A DNA stretch of 64,000 nt from positions 1 through 64,000 of the forward strand of contig JAUWCL010000003.1 in assembly GCA_030609325.1 (NCBI GenBank), given 5' to 3'. Origin of the DNA: Candidatus Krumholzibacteriota bacterium. GTDB taxonomy: Bacteria > Krumholzibacteriota > Krumholzibacteriia > Krumholzibacteriales > Krumholzibacteriaceae. Shown here piece by piece: positions 43,950-53,841 of this stretch. The translations under genes were made by a program, and so were the position numbers. The notes below the pieces were generated by a model that was not told where the DNA came from, ran no database searches, and was given only the letters and a program-made list of their open reading frames with translations. Numbering within the stretch: the stretch's first letter is position 1; each line of letters begins with the position of its first letter.

Positions 43950-46900
43950 CTAGAACTCGAACCCGAAGCCTATTCGCCATTGTCTGTGCGAGGCCCAGAT
44001 CGTAGGATCATTCACCGGTGTGAAATCATCGATGCCGTCCTCGTCAAGATCCTGGAGGTACGCTCCCCCGAAGTTCCCCGTCTCGGTGAGATAGGAACCT
44101 CCGTCCATCCTGGCATTGACCATGCGGGGGCCGGCGCCGGGAGCCGTACCGAAGGGCAGGAGCACGTCATCGTCGAGCAGGTTCCTGCCCTCGAAGAACA
44201 GCGTCAGCTCCTGTCCATATATGTTGAACTTCTTCCTCCCCTGAAAGTTGATAACGTGTGTCTGGTCGAGCCTGCTCGAGTTCTCCCACAACGGGTCCTG
44301 GCGCCTGGCGAACCTGTCGACCGGCGTCCAGGGCAGCCCGCTTCCGAACGAGTAGACGACCGTGGCACCCCATTTGTTCTCGTCCTGCAGCCTGACCGTG
44401 ACGTTCAGCGTGTGGCGCTGATCCCAGTCGAGGGGCATCTCCTGCGTAGGCAGGTGGGACAGCCCCTGGGCCGTGACGCCGAAGTTCGCGTCGGAGGCGA
44501 CGCCATCGGCAAACGACCACGTGTAGGAGATATCGCCGCCGATGTGGTGGCTGAGACGCTTGTTGACCGAGAACTCCATTCCTCGCGAGCTCGCGTATGT
44601 CCTGTTGATATAGCGGTAGCCCTGGATACCGAGGTCCTCGTCGGTAACCCTTGTCGACGAGATCAGCCCGTAGATATCCTTGTTGAACACCACGAAGTTC
44701 GCCGCGACCGTCTCGGTGAACTGGTGCGATACGCCGACCTGGTACGAGACGGTGAGCTCCTCGTCGAGATCCGGGTTGCCGAGTACACCGGTCCCGGAGA
44801 TCATGTCCTGCGTGCGGAACAGGTAGGTCCTGCTCGGCCACTGGGTGAACCTTCCGTAATGGAAGTGGAACTTGTCCTTGTCGGTTATCGGGAACGCGAA
44901 GCCGAGACGCGGGCTGATCTGGAACTTGTACTTCTCGACGTCGGCATCGATCTCCGACGAGTTGATCAGGATGTCTGTGTTGTTTCCCGGCGAGAAGAAG
45001 TCGAATCTGATTCCCGCGTTTACTACCATTCCCTGGTACTCCCACTTGTCCTGGACGTAGTAGGATGCCTCGGGGTTGAAGTTATGGAATATGTTCGCGC
45101 TCGTCCCGATCATGTAGCTGCCGTCCTCAAGACGCCTCACGCTGCCCGGGGAGTTGATCGCCCTGTCCTCGAGATCGTTGTATATGAACTGTATTCCGGT
45201 CTTGAATATGTGCCCGTACCACTGCTGGGACGTGATGTCGGCCTTCAGCGTGTAGATGACCGAGCTGCGGTCCTGGTAGTACGGGTAATCGTAACAGTCG
45301 ACGAAGTACGGATACTCCGGATCGGTGTACCAGATCGAGTTGCTCACGCCGCTTAGCATGAACACGCCGCTGGGCAGTATCGCCGGCTTTCCGGCCACGA
45401 GGAATTCCTGCGGGTTCTTCATCTCACCCGTCACGGGATCCTTGACCGATACGGTCCTGTCGAACTGCGAACGACTGAGGTTGATCGTGTACAGCAGGTT
45501 GTCGTTGACATTGTGGTTCAGCGCCAGCTTGACGTTGAGGTTGTTGCTGATGCCGACGTTGGTCCGCTCGGCCGAGTTGAAGTAGACGTAGCTCGAGTCG
45601 TCCCTGAAGTAGCTGAACTCCGAGTCGGGATTCTGGAATCCCTCGAAGAGAACCTTGTTTTGTATGTCTTCCTGTCCTTCGGCGTTGAAGACCTTCTCTT
45701 CCCAGATGACCTCGATCTCTTCGCCGTAGATGTTATCCACCAGTCTTGCGTAGAAGTTGTCGTACCTGATTATAAAAGCGCCGGCATCCGGGTTGTTCGG
45801 ATCGCGCACCTTCGTGTAGATCGTGATCGGGTAGATCGTGCGGCGCCTCTCCTCGAGGGAGCCGGGATAGTAACCGATCCTCATATCCTCGAGTTCCGCC
45901 TCTGACTTCTCGATCCACGGACCGTGATAGACCGAGACGTACGGACCGAAGGCCCTCGCGTCGTCGGCGAGGCTTTCGCGGCTGGGCCGCAGCGTCGTAA
46001 ATCTATATATTTTCTGGACGTATCCCTCGATGTTCCAGTTGTTGGTAAATCCATGGGAGCGGGAGTGCGAATAGATCGCCTCACCGATCAGCTTCATCCC
46101 CGGCTTGACCTGCCAGGCAAGCTTTCCCTGGACGTTGTACGACTCGGACTGCCTCTGTGCGAAGCTCATGTAGTTCGACAGCGGCGTACTGGCCATATGA
46201 TCGTTTCTGTTCCAGATAGCCCAGTTCTCACCGTCTGTAGTTGTGAACTCGCCCGACACGTAAAACGTGATGTTCCTGACCCCGGTAGGCCCGCCAAAAC
46301 CGAGACTGAACCTGTCATAGTTGGTATATGTCTTGTCCTTGCGGCCAAAATCGTCAGTCATGTACCGGACCTGCCCCTCGAAGGTCCGTCCGCCCTCTCT
46401 CGTGCTGATGTTTACGATAGCCGACTGCGCGTTTCCGTACTCGGCGTCCATCCCCCCGGTAATGACCTCGCTGTCGTCGGTACCGAGCATACCTACCGAG
46501 ATCATCCCGCCTCCGAGAGGATCGTCCACCGGAACGCCGTCGATCTGGAACTGGACCTCGCCGTCGCGTCCGCCTCGCACGTGGAGTTCGTCACCCATCT
46601 TGATGATCCCGCCCTTGAGCGCGATCGCATCGACGATGTCGTCTACCGGGAGCTCCTCGAGCTCGTCCCTCGATACCTTGTGCGCGACTTCGGAGCTCCT
46701 CACATCGATCTGGACCTGTTCGGCCTCGACGACGATCTCCTGCGTCTGGCCCACGATCCGCTCTTCGAGCTTGAAGTCGACCCTCGTGGTCTGGCTGGCA
46801 TCAACCCTGATGCCGGTCTTTTTTTCCGGCTTGTATCCCATCATCATGACCTTGACGGTATACGTGCCGACGGGAACTCCGACGATCGTGAACGTTCCGT

Positions 46901-47093
46901 CGGTCAGGGTCATTCCACCCATCTTGGTGTCGACGATCACTACGTTGGCATAGGGAAGAGGCCTGCCGTTCAATGCTTCCGTCACTCTGCCGCTGATCCT
47001 TCCAGGCTGCGCCGTGGCGGATTGCGCAGCCACGAGGATTATCAGGGCGGGAAGCACAACGGCAAGCAGCCTGAAACGAGAGCGGGCTTTCAT
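43950..47093 (-). CDS. TonB-dependent outer-membrane receptor with CarboxypepD_reg-like domain
   Basis: The 1047-residue protein starts at ATG 47093 behind AAGGAGA. After the signal peptide a carboxypeptidase-regulatory-like domain (about 31-109: GRISGRVTEALNGRPLPYANVVI...TLTDGTFTIVGVPVGTYTVKV) is followed by a TonB-box-like EIVVEA (119-124). The plug domain comes next (VSRDELEELPVDDIVDAIALKGGI, LHVRGGRDGEVQFQIDGVPVDDP), then the 22-strand-type barrel ending in GFGFEF with a terminal Phe. The N-terminal domain is usual in SusC-like and Oar-like receptors. No susD is present; the next gene instead encodes a FlgD-tailed secreted protein. The ligand is unknown. Energy should come from the ExbB-ExbD-TonB set downstream. 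Confidence 0.92.
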   Translation of the reverse strand: MKARSRFRLLAVVLPALIILVAAQSATAQPGRISGRVTEALNGRPLPYANVVIVDTKMGGMTLTDGTFTIVGVPVGTYTVKVMMMGYKPEKKTGIRVDASQTTRVDFKLEERIVGQTQEIVVEAEQVQIDVRSSEVAHKVSRDELEELPVDDIVDAIALKGGIIKMGDELHVRGGRDGEVQFQIDGVPVDDPLGGGMISVGMLGTDDSEVITGGMDAEYGNAQSAIVNISTREGGRTFEGQVRYMTDDFGRKDKTYTNYDRFSLGFGGPTGVRNITFYVSGEFTTTDGENWAIWNRNDHMASTPLSNYMSFAQRQSESYNVQGKLAWQVKPGMKLIGEAIYSHSRSHGFTNNWNIEGYVQKIYRFTTLRPSRESLADDARAFGPYVSVYHGPWIEKSEAELEDMRIGYYPGSLEERRRTIYPITIYTKVRDPNNPDAGAFIIRYDNFYARLVDNIYGEEIEVIWEEKVFNAEGQEDIQNKVLFEGFQNPDSEFSYFRDDSSYVYFNSAERTNVGISNNLNVKLALNHNVNDNLLYTINLSRSQFDRTVSVKDPVTGEMKNPQEFLVAGKPAILPSGVFMLSGVSNSIWYTDPEYPYFVDCYDYPYYQDRSSVIYTLKADITSQQWYGHIFKTGIQFIYNDLEDRAINSPGSVRRLEDGSYMIGTSANIFHNFNPEASYYVQDKWEYQGMVVNAGIRFDFFSPGNNTDILINSSEIDADVEKYKFQISPRLGFAFPITDKDKFHFHYGRFTQWPSRTYLFRTQDMISGTGVLGNPDLDEELTVSYQVGVSHQFTETVAANFVVFNKDIYGLISSTRVTDEDLGIQGYRYINRTYASSRGMEFSVNKRLSHHIGGDISYTWSFADGVASDANFGVTAQGLSHLPTQEMPLDWDQRHTLNVTVRLQDENKWGATVVYSFGSGLPWTPVDRFARRQDPLWENSSRLDQTHVINFQGRKKFNIYGQELTLFFEGRNLLDDDVLLPFGTAPGAGPRMVNARMDGGSYLTETGNFGGAYLQDLDEDGIDDFTPVNDPTIWASHRQWRIGFGFEF

Positions 47094-47484
47094 GTCAATC
47101 TCCTTGTACTTGCCTGTAGCATCTATGCTTGTAAACATGGACCCGTCCCGGGGCATACCGCTAGCACGCCGGGGCGGGAGCAGGTGTGGGGTCTCAAACT
47201 CTCCTCTAATTCCTCACGGATAATATAATTATCCACCCGCACAGTGTCAATCAAATTGCCCCCCGCGGCGGGAAAGGGGGAGCGATTCCCTATCGTCCCT
47301 CCCTGAACGGCCCGGAAAGAAAACCAACTCCTTGCGAAATAACAACATAAACTGAACATTCTTCGAGTGCGTCTTTCGGGTATTCCCTTCAGGTGTGTAC
47401 GGAAAGAATCAGGCGGGGTCTCCGTTGCAGCCCTGTGGAGTGAGTGTACTTTAATATATCCGGAGGAAGCCGGTCAGTCAAACC
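47094..47484 (-). other. 391-bp gap between the V-ATPase and receptor operons
   Basis: This stretch holds the receptor promoter (47222-47250), a leader of about 120 nt and the 3' end region of the ATPase transcript. No gene is supported in it, and no hairpin with a T-tract is seen after atpD. A single TTATCCACC near the promoter resembles a DnaA box but stands alone. Confidence 0.5.
47222..47250 (-). promoter_or_regulatory. Promoter of the receptor-FlgD-PorV-GWxTD operon
   Basis: On the minus strand a perfect TTGACA (47250-47245) and TATATT (47227-47222) are 17 bp apart, the best sigma70-like match in the window. The -10 lies inside the symmetric AT-rich GGATAATTATATTATCC (47219-47235), which could also be a repressor site. 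The start is expected near 47215. Confidence 0.7.
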
Positions 47485-48117
47485 CTATTGCCGTGATTCT
47501 CTCGCCTCGACCATGTCCTTGATCTTCATCAGGCGGACCTGTGTGCTGCGCTCTGCCTCGCTGAGCTTGCTCTCGATCGATCGGATCTGGACCTCGAGGT
47601 CGGGGATGAGGATGTACTCGAGGGCGTTCACCCTGCGGCGCGTCTTCTCCAGTTCGTCGGCGAGCTTGAACAGCCCGTCCTCCGAGGCCGCCAGGTCGAG
47701 CAGCTCCTGGAAGTTGTCGCGGAGCTTTTTAAACGCCACGTCGAGCTCGGGCGAGGTGCCCTGCAGGCTGTATGCGGGATCGCCGTCGGGGATAGTGAAC
47801 GTGAAACGGGGAATCCTGACGTTCATCTCGCTGCGCATGCCCGTCTCGAGCGTGCCCGCCATCGTCGTCAGCGAGAGGGCGTCCTCGAGCCGCTGCCTTC
47901 CGGTGACCGATCGCCCTTTGAGGTAGTGCATCGATATCTCCATGAAGACCTTCTCGAGGCGGCGGCGCAGTTCGGACGTGTCGCGGGCGAGCGCGATGAA
48001 GTTCTGCATCAGCTTCTCCTGCTTGTTCTTCAAGAGCTTGTGTCCCCGCCGGGCGAGCTCGAGCCTGCGCCGCATGCGCAGCAGCATCATCCTGTTCGGG
48101 TTGACCTTTCTCTTCAC
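47485..48117 (-). CDS. atpD: V/A-type ATPase subunit D (central stalk)
   Basis: The 210-residue, almost all-helical protein forms the rotor shaft inside the A3B3 head. The N-terminal helix starts with [34 protein letters not shown] and the C-terminal helix with [31 protein letters not shown], both diagnostic of subunit D. The middle ([10 protein letters not shown]...) is the protruding part. The start is GTG 48117, overlapping the atpB stop by 4 bp (GTGA). It is the last gene of the operon. Confidence 0.96.
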   Translation of the reverse strand: MKRKVNPNRMMLLRMRRRLELARRGHKLLKNKQEKLMQNFIALARDTSELRRRLEKVFMEISMHYLKGRSVTGRQRLEDALSLTTMAGTLETGMRSEMNVRIPRFTFTIPDGDPAYSLQGTSPELDVAFKKLRDNFQELLDLAASEDGLFKLADELEKTRRRVNALEYILIPDLEVQIRSIESKLSEAERSTQVRLMKIKDMVEARESRQ

Positions 48118-49568
48118 TCGACGCCTTCTTTCTGCACGGCGTCACCGGCCGCGGCGGCCGGCGCCTCGTCATCGTCCGCCTTCCGGGGGAGGTACTTCTC
48201 GATCATGTCGTCCTTGATCCTCTTGATCTCGGTCCTGGGGATCATCGTCAGCAGGTCCCAGCCGATCGACAGGGTCTCTTCGATCGTGCGGTTCTCATCG
48301 AGCGCCTGCCTGACGAAACGGTCCTCGAACTTCTCGCCCATCTTCATGAACGCCCTGTCGGTGTCGGTCAGCGCGGCCTCGCCGAGCACCACGGCGAGCT
48401 CCTCGATCTCCTTGCTCCTCGCGTAGGAGGAGAAGAGCTGGTTCGCTATCTGCGGATGGTCCTCGCGAGTCCTGCCCTCGCCGATACCTTTGTCCCTCAG
48501 CCTCGAGAGGCTCGGCAGGACGTTGATCGGCGGGTAGATCCCCTTGCGGTGCAGCACGCGGTCGAGGATCACCTGTCCCTCGGTGATGTACCCCGTAAGG
48601 TCGGGTATCGGATGCGTCTTGTCGTCGTCGGGCATCGAGAGGACGGGGATCTGGGTGATCGATCCCTCGAGCACCTCTCCCTCCTTCTCGCCCTTTAGCA
48701 GGCCGGCCCGCTCGTAGATCGTCGCGAGATCGGTGTAGAGATAACCGGGATAGCCGCGCCTGCCGGGGATCTCCTTCCTCGCGACCGACACCTCGCGGAG
48801 CGCCTCGCAGTAGTTCGTCATGTCGGTGAGGATGACAAGCACGTGCATCCCCTTCTCGAAGGCGAGGTACTCGGCTGCCGTCAGCGCGGCGCGCGGCGTC
48901 GCGATACGCTCGATCGTCGGGTCGTTGGCGAGATTGATGAAGAGGACCACCCTCTCCATCGCGCCGGTCTCCTGGAAATCACGGATGAAGTAGTTCGCCT
49001 CCTCGAAGGTGATGCCCATAGCGGCGAAGACGATGGCGAATGCCGCCTCCCTTCCGGGGACAGTCGCCTGCCTGGCGATCTGCGCGGCGAGCTCGGAGTG
49101 CGGAAGGCCGAAGCCCGAGAAAATCGGGAGTTTCTGCCCGCGCACAAGCGTATTGAGGCCGTCGATCGCCGAAATACCGGTCTGGATGAACTCCTGCGGA
49201 TAGACGCGCGCATACGGGTTTATCGGATCGCCGTTGATGTCGAGCCTCTTCTCGGGGATGATCGCCGGGCCGTCGTCGATCGGCATGCCCAGCCCGTTGA
49301 AGATCCTCCCGAGAATGTCGGGCGATACGGAGAGCTCGAGGCTCCTGCCGAGGAAGCGGACCTTCGTCCGGGCAATGTCGACGCCTCTCGTCCCCTCGAA
49401 CAGCTGGACGAGGACCCTGTTGCGGTTGACCTCGAGGACCTTGCCCCGCCGCTGCTCTCCGCCGGGAAGCTCGACCTCGACGAGCTCCTCTACCGTCGCG
49501 TGATCGACGTCGTCGAGAAATATCAGCGGTCCGACGATCTCTTCGATAGTGTTGTACTCTGTTACCAT
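48114..49568 (-). CDS. atpB: V/A-type ATPase subunit B (regulatory)
   Basis: The non-catalytic nucleotide-binding subunit, 484 residues, alternates with A in the hexameric head. Landmarks are [29 protein letters not shown] at the start, [59 protein letters not shown], and [39 protein letters not shown] and [21 protein letters not shown] follow. As expected for B, no intact P-loop is present. The C-terminus is acidic and Ala-rich. The start is ATG 49568, one base after the atpA stop. Confidence 0.97.
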   Translation of the reverse strand: MVTEYNTIEEIVGPLIFLDDVDHATVEELVEVELPGGEQRRGKVLEVNRNRVLVQLFEGTRGVDIARTKVRFLGRSLELSVSPDILGRIFNGLGMPIDDGPAIIPEKRLDINGDPINPYARVYPQEFIQTGISAIDGLNTLVRGQKLPIFSGFGLPHSELAAQIARQATVPGREAAFAIVFAAMGITFEEANYFIRDFQETGAMERVVLFINLANDPTIERIATPRAALTAAEYLAFEKGMHVLVILTDMTNYCEALREVSVARKEIPGRRGYPGYLYTDLATIYERAGLLKGEKEGEVLEGSITQIPVLSMPDDDKTHPIPDLTGYITEGQVILDRVLHRKGIYPPINVLPSLSRLRDKGIGEGRTREDHPQIANQLFSSYARSKEIEELAVVLGEAALTDTDRAFMKMGEKFEDRFVRQALDENRTIEETLSIGWDLLTMIPRTEIKRIKDDMIEKYLPRKADDDEAPAAAAGDAVQKEGVE

Positions 49569-49569
49569 G

Positions 49570-51357
49570 TCACTCAGCCTCCCCGGCCCTGTTCTCGGTC
49601 ATGCTGCCGGCTATCTGTGTCGTGATGTCGCCGAAAATCGCGTCGAACCCGGCGAGATCGTCTTCCTTGATATACTTCATCCTCGCAATCTTCTCCCTGA
49701 CGGGGAGCTCGAGCAACTTGCGAAGGGGCGCCTTCTTCTCGATGGCGCGCTCGCACGCCCTGTGGAGCTCGACGATCACCTTGAGCATGAGGAACTGTTT
49801 ATTGAGTCTCGTGTACGCGTCGTCCGGATCGAACGCCGACTGGTGAAGGAAATCCTCCCTGATATGTTTCGATGTCTCGAGAACGATCCTGTCGCTCGAC
49901 GAGAGCGAGTCGACGCCTACGAGCCGTACGAGCTCCTTGAGCTCGGCCTCCTTCTGGAGCAGGCTCATAGCGGTGGTCCGGACATCTTCCCATTCCTCTT
50001 CGACCTCGCTGCGGAAATACTCGCGGAGGTTGTCATGGTAGAGCGAGTAGCTCGACAGCCACCCGATCGCGGGGAAGTGCCTCTCGAACGCGAGCTGGTC
50101 CTCGAGCGACCAGAAGACCTTGACTACCTTGAGCGTCGCCTGGACCACCGGGTCGGATAGGTCCCCTCCCGGCGGTGATACGGCGCCGATGACGCTGAGC
50201 GTTCCCTGGCGCTCATCGCTCCCGCTGCAGACTACCTTTCCCGAGCGCTCGTAGAACTCGGCGAGCCTCGACGGGAGATACGCGGGATACCCTTCCTCGC
50301 CGGGCATCTCCTCGAGGCGTCCGGACATCTCCCTCATCGCCTCGGCCCATCTCGACGTAGAGTCGGCTAGTACAGCGATGTCGTATCCCATGTCCCTGTA
50401 GTACTCGGCAATCGTGATACCTGTATAGACCGACGCCTCGCGCGCCGCGACGGGCATGTTCGACGTGTTGGCGATAAGCACTGTCCTCTCCATCAGGGGT
50501 CGTCCCGTTTTCGGATCGATCAGTTGGGGGAATTCCTGGAGCACGTCGGTCATCTCGTTCCCGCGCTCCCCGCATCCGACGTAGACTATGATGTTCGCGT
50601 CGGACCACTTGGCGAGCTGGTGCTGGATTACAGTCTTGCCCGCACCGAAGGGACCGGGAACGGTAGCCGTTCCGCCCTGGCTTATCGGGAAGAACATGTC
50701 GATCACCCTCTGGCCGGTGACAAGCGGCTTGACGGGAAGGATCTTCCTCGCGATCGGGCGGGGGGTCCTCACCGGCCAGCGGTGGATCATCCTCACCTCC
50801 TGTACCTCTCCGTCCGCCTCGATCTCGGCGATGACGTCCTCGATCGTGCAGGTGCCCTTCTCCGGTTTTCTCTTCAGGATGCCGCCCTTCAAGGTCGGGG
50901 GCACCATCACCCTGTGCATGATCAGCTCGGTCTCCTTCACCTCGCCGAGGGTATCGCCGACCATTATCTCGTCGCCTTCCTTCAGGTCGGGATTCGGGAT
51001 GAAGTCGAACCTGCGCTTGCTGTCGAGGCCCGGCACGTTGATCCCGCGGGTGATGAAATGGCCCACCTGGCCGTAGATGATGTTGAGCGGGCGCTGTATG
51101 CCGTCGTATATCGATTCGAGGAGCCCCGGCCCGAGATCGATGCTCAGCGACTGGCCGGTCGTCACGACCTTCTCCCCCGGTCCGAGCCCCGAGGTGTCCT
51201 CGTAGACCTGGATGTACGCCTGGTCGCCGTGCAACTCGATGATCTCGCCGATCAGCTCGCGGTCGCTGACGCGGGCGACCTCGAACATCCTCGCTTCTCC
51301 CATCCCCTCGGCGACGATGAGGGGACCCGAGATCTTCACTATTCTTCCATCGGACAT
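49570..51357 (-). CDS. atpA: V/A-type ATPase subunit A (catalytic)
   Basis: The catalytic subunit, 595 residues, hydrolyses or makes ATP in the soluble head. The start [14 protein letters not shown] matches the family. The non-homologous insert of A subunits lies at about 110-200 ([31 protein letters not shown]). The P-loop is GPFGAGKTV with Lys241, followed by [60 protein letters not shown] provides the Walker B region and the conserved Ser/Arg. AAGGAG precedes the ATG at 51357. Confidence 0.98.
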   Translation of the reverse strand: MSDGRIVKISGPLIVAEGMGEARMFEVARVSDRELIGEIIELHGDQAYIQVYEDTSGLGPGEKVVTTGQSLSIDLGPGLLESIYDGIQRPLNIIYGQVGHFITRGINVPGLDSKRRFDFIPNPDLKEGDEIMVGDTLGEVKETELIMHRVMVPPTLKGGILKRKPEKGTCTIEDVIAEIEADGEVQEVRMIHRWPVRTPRPIARKILPVKPLVTGQRVIDMFFPISQGGTATVPGPFGAGKTVIQHQLAKWSDANIIVYVGCGERGNEMTDVLQEFPQLIDPKTGRPLMERTVLIANTSNMPVAAREASVYTGITIAEYYRDMGYDIAVLADSTSRWAEAMREMSGRLEEMPGEEGYPAYLPSRLAEFYERSGKVVCSGSDERQGTLSVIGAVSPPGGDLSDPVVQATLKVVKVFWSLEDQLAFERHFPAIGWLSSYSLYHDNLREYFRSEVEEEWEDVRTTAMSLLQKEAELKELVRLVGVDSLSSSDRIVLETSKHIREDFLHQSAFDPDDAYTRLNKQFLMLKVIVELHRACERAIEKKAPLRKLLELPVREKIARMKYIKEDDLAGFDAIFGDITTQIAGSMTENRAGEAE

Positions 51358-51376
51358 CTCGTGCCTTTCTCCTTGT

Positions 51377-51724
51377 TTAATCCGGTCCGGACAGGTCCTG
51401 TCCGACGGCCTTTATCACCGCGTAACGTATCTCCTCGAAGGCGACGCCCTCGGAATGCGGTATCCCGTCCTTCCATACCGCTCCGTGTATCGCCGGGATA
51501 ATACTGACCACGGGGAAGACCCTCTGCGATCTCTTCCTTATCAGTTTCTTGTACTTGTGGAAGACTTCCTCGGTAACAAAGATAATCCTGAACTTCCTCT
51601 CTACGATCTCGAGGAACTGCTGCTCTGTCAGCTCCCCGCCATGGGTCTCGTACGTCACGCATCCGAGTGCCCGGAAGTACTCTATCGAATCCTCGTTACC
51701 GATCACCGCGATGTTATCGGCCAT
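51377..51724 (-). CDS. atpF: V/A-type ATPase subunit F
   Basis: A small Rossmann-like subunit of 115 residues that binds the central stalk D. It reads NIAVIGNEDSIEYFRALGC at the start and RIIFVTEEVFHKYKKLIRKRSQRVFPVVSIIPAIHG in the middle, both typical of subunit F. It lies between C and A, as in the standard gene order. Confidence 0.95.
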   Translation of the reverse strand: MADNIAVIGNEDSIEYFRALGCVTYETHGGELTEQQFLEIVERKFRIIFVTEEVFHKYKKLIRKRSQRVFPVVSIIPAIHGAVWKDGIPHSEGVAFEEIRYAVIKAVGQDLSGPD

Positions 51725-51746
51725 CGCCGCTCCCTTCTAACACGCG

Positions 51747-52709
51747 TCAGGACAGCAGTGTCTCGACGCTCTCCGCTATATCATCCTCGGGCAGGTTGTT
51801 TATCCTGCCCGTGATTATAGTCCTCAGTATCCGGCCGTTTCTCTGCCTGAGCTCGATGTGGTACAGCAGAGGCATGACGTCGAAGAAACGCGACCGGCTG
51901 CCGCCGACAAGGTCCAGCAGCACGGAGTCAAGGGCCGTGTCGATCTTCCACGCCTCCATCTCCCTGTCGAACCCCCTGGCCGGCAGCCCCCGCCACTCCG
52001 TCGATCCGAGGAAGGAGAGAAAATCCTCGAACGGCTCGGAGTAGAGGCTTTCGAATCTCGACGCCTCGATCGTCCCGCCTGCTATCCAGATGTCGGCGGG
52101 GTCTCCCTTTCGCAGCCCCGTCATCCGGAGCCTCGCGAAACTCTTTATGTTGGCCCTGTCGATCTTCAATCTTACCCAGTGCCGCGCTTCCTCCGAAGGC
52201 GCAGCGCCGAGCAGATACTGCCATTTCGCACGCTCGCCCTCGCGGTCGAGCCCGTCGGGCAACTCCTTCTCCAGAGGCTTCACCAGGGCATCATAAAGAT
52301 CCTTCAGATACTCCGGAAGAAGCAACGGATCGCCGCTGTCGGCGGCCGTCTCCACCAGCTCGGGCCGGGTGAGCCCGAACGGGAGGAGTACCGGTTTCGC
52401 GCCGAGCATCTTCCCCTTGAGGGCCAGGACGTAGTTGTCGAAATCGCGGCCGGCCCGCAGGAACTCCGTCACCGGCCCGTCGCCGAGAACCGAGGAAAAG
52501 AGATCGTAGAGCGAGGCCATGTCCGCCTCGATCCCTATCTCGAAATCGTGAAGCGCGTCGACCCCTTCGAATCCGGGGTAATGCTCCCTCATCCCGGCGA
52601 GCAGCTGGCGCGCGGGCGAGCGCACCATGCGCATGAACCATGCCCTGTCGGGCATGGCCGCCTCGATGGCTCTCAGCCTCGCGACAGCGTATGTATAATC
52701 GACGGCCAA
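51747..52709 (-). CDS. atpC: V/A-type ATPase subunit C (V0 d-like)
   Basis: A 320-residue helical protein joining the central stalk to the membrane ring. It begins YTYAVARLRAIEAAMPDRAWFMRMVRS. Related three-fold helical segments include DNYVLALKGKMLGAKP, DRANIKSFARLRMTG and the ending FFDVMPLLYHIELRQRNGRILRTIITGRINNLPEDDI, the conserved last segment. The start is TTG 52709 with AGAGAGGG just upstream. The call rests on that end motif and on position between E and F. Confidence 0.92.
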   Translation of the reverse strand: MAVDYTYAVARLRAIEAAMPDRAWFMRMVRSPARQLLAGMREHYPGFEGVDALHDFEIGIEADMASLYDLFSSVLGDGPVTEFLRAGRDFDNYVLALKGKMLGAKPVLLPFGLTRPELVETAADSGDPLLLPEYLKDLYDALVKPLEKELPDGLDREGERAKWQYLLGAAPSEEARHWVRLKIDRANIKSFARLRMTGLRKGDPADIWIAGGTIEASRFESLYSEPFEDFLSFLGSTEWRGLPARGFDREMEAWKIDTALDSVLLDLVGGSRSRFFDVMPLLYHIELRQRNGRILRTIITGRINNLPEDDIAESVETLLS

Positions 52710-52724
52710 CGGCCCTCTCTTCCG

Positions 52725-53315
52725 TTACTGCTGGAACAGGATCGCCGAGACCTCGGGCTCGATCCTGTCCATGACCTGGTCGAACACCGTGGAGAGCGAC
52801 AGGTCGACCACCCGTCTGCCCTCCCTCAATACGACTCCCCACTCGAAGGATCCCTCTGCAGCGGCGATCGTGAACCTTCCGCCGCCGGGGTATTTCTTAT
52901 TAAGCTTCTTCAGGAAATCCGACGAGAGCAGGGATGTCTGCCCGGCGGCCGGCACGATCTCCTCTGCGCCGGAGACCGCCCTTGAGATCACCAGGGCGCG
53001 GATGAGCGAGAGGTATTCTTCGCCCGAAAGCGCGGCGATAGTCTTTCTCGCTTCACCGTACAGTTCCGAGAGGATCTCGCGTTTCCTGACCAGGGTCGCC
53101 TTCCGAAGCTCGAGCTGCTCGCTGACGAGAAGCCTGCGCTTCTCCTCGGCCGCTTTCTTCCCGGCCCTCGTGTGCAGGTCAGCCTCGAGCTCCTTCGCCC
53201 TTCGGGCATAGCGGGCGGACAGGGCCGCCGCTTCCTCACTGGCGCGCACGAGCGCCGCCTCGACGGCGACCAGCGAGTCTTCGTCTATCTTGCTCAATAT
53301 CTTCTCGATCGACAT
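52725..53315 (-). CDS. atpE: V/A-type ATPase subunit E (peripheral stalk)
   Basis: A 196-residue peripheral-stalk subunit. I place the start at ATG 53315 (MSIEKILSKIDEDS); the reading from 53417 would overlap the K gene. A long charged coiled coil (through about residue 95, AALVRASEEAAALSARYARRAKELEADL) is followed by a globular domain with SDFLKKLNKKYPGGGRFTIAAAEGSFEWGVVLREGRRVVDLSLSTVFDQVMDRIEPEVSAILF, the subunit E C-terminal head. It pairs with the H/G subunit. Confidence 0.92.
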   Translation of the reverse strand: MSIEKILSKIDEDSLVAVEAALVRASEEAAALSARYARRAKELEADLHTRAGKKAAEEKRRLLVSEQLELRKATLVRKREILSELYGEARKTIAALSGEEYLSLIRALVISRAVSGAEEIVPAAGQTSLLSSDFLKKLNKKYPGGGRFTIAAAEGSFEWGVVLREGRRVVDLSLSTVFDQVMDRIEPEVSAILFQQ

Positions 53316-53349
53316 GACGTATCTTCCGTTCGTGTTGCAGGCGATGACC

Positions 53350-53841
<492 letters not shown>

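Noticed and set aside
47226-47240. TTATCCACC as a DnaA box
   Set aside because: It is a single imperfect copy inside a promoter, with no further copies nearby.
47123-47359. A 78-codon minus-strand frame before the receptor gene
   Set aside because: It spans the receptor promoter and leader, overlaps the receptor start and is Cys/Arg-rich noise.
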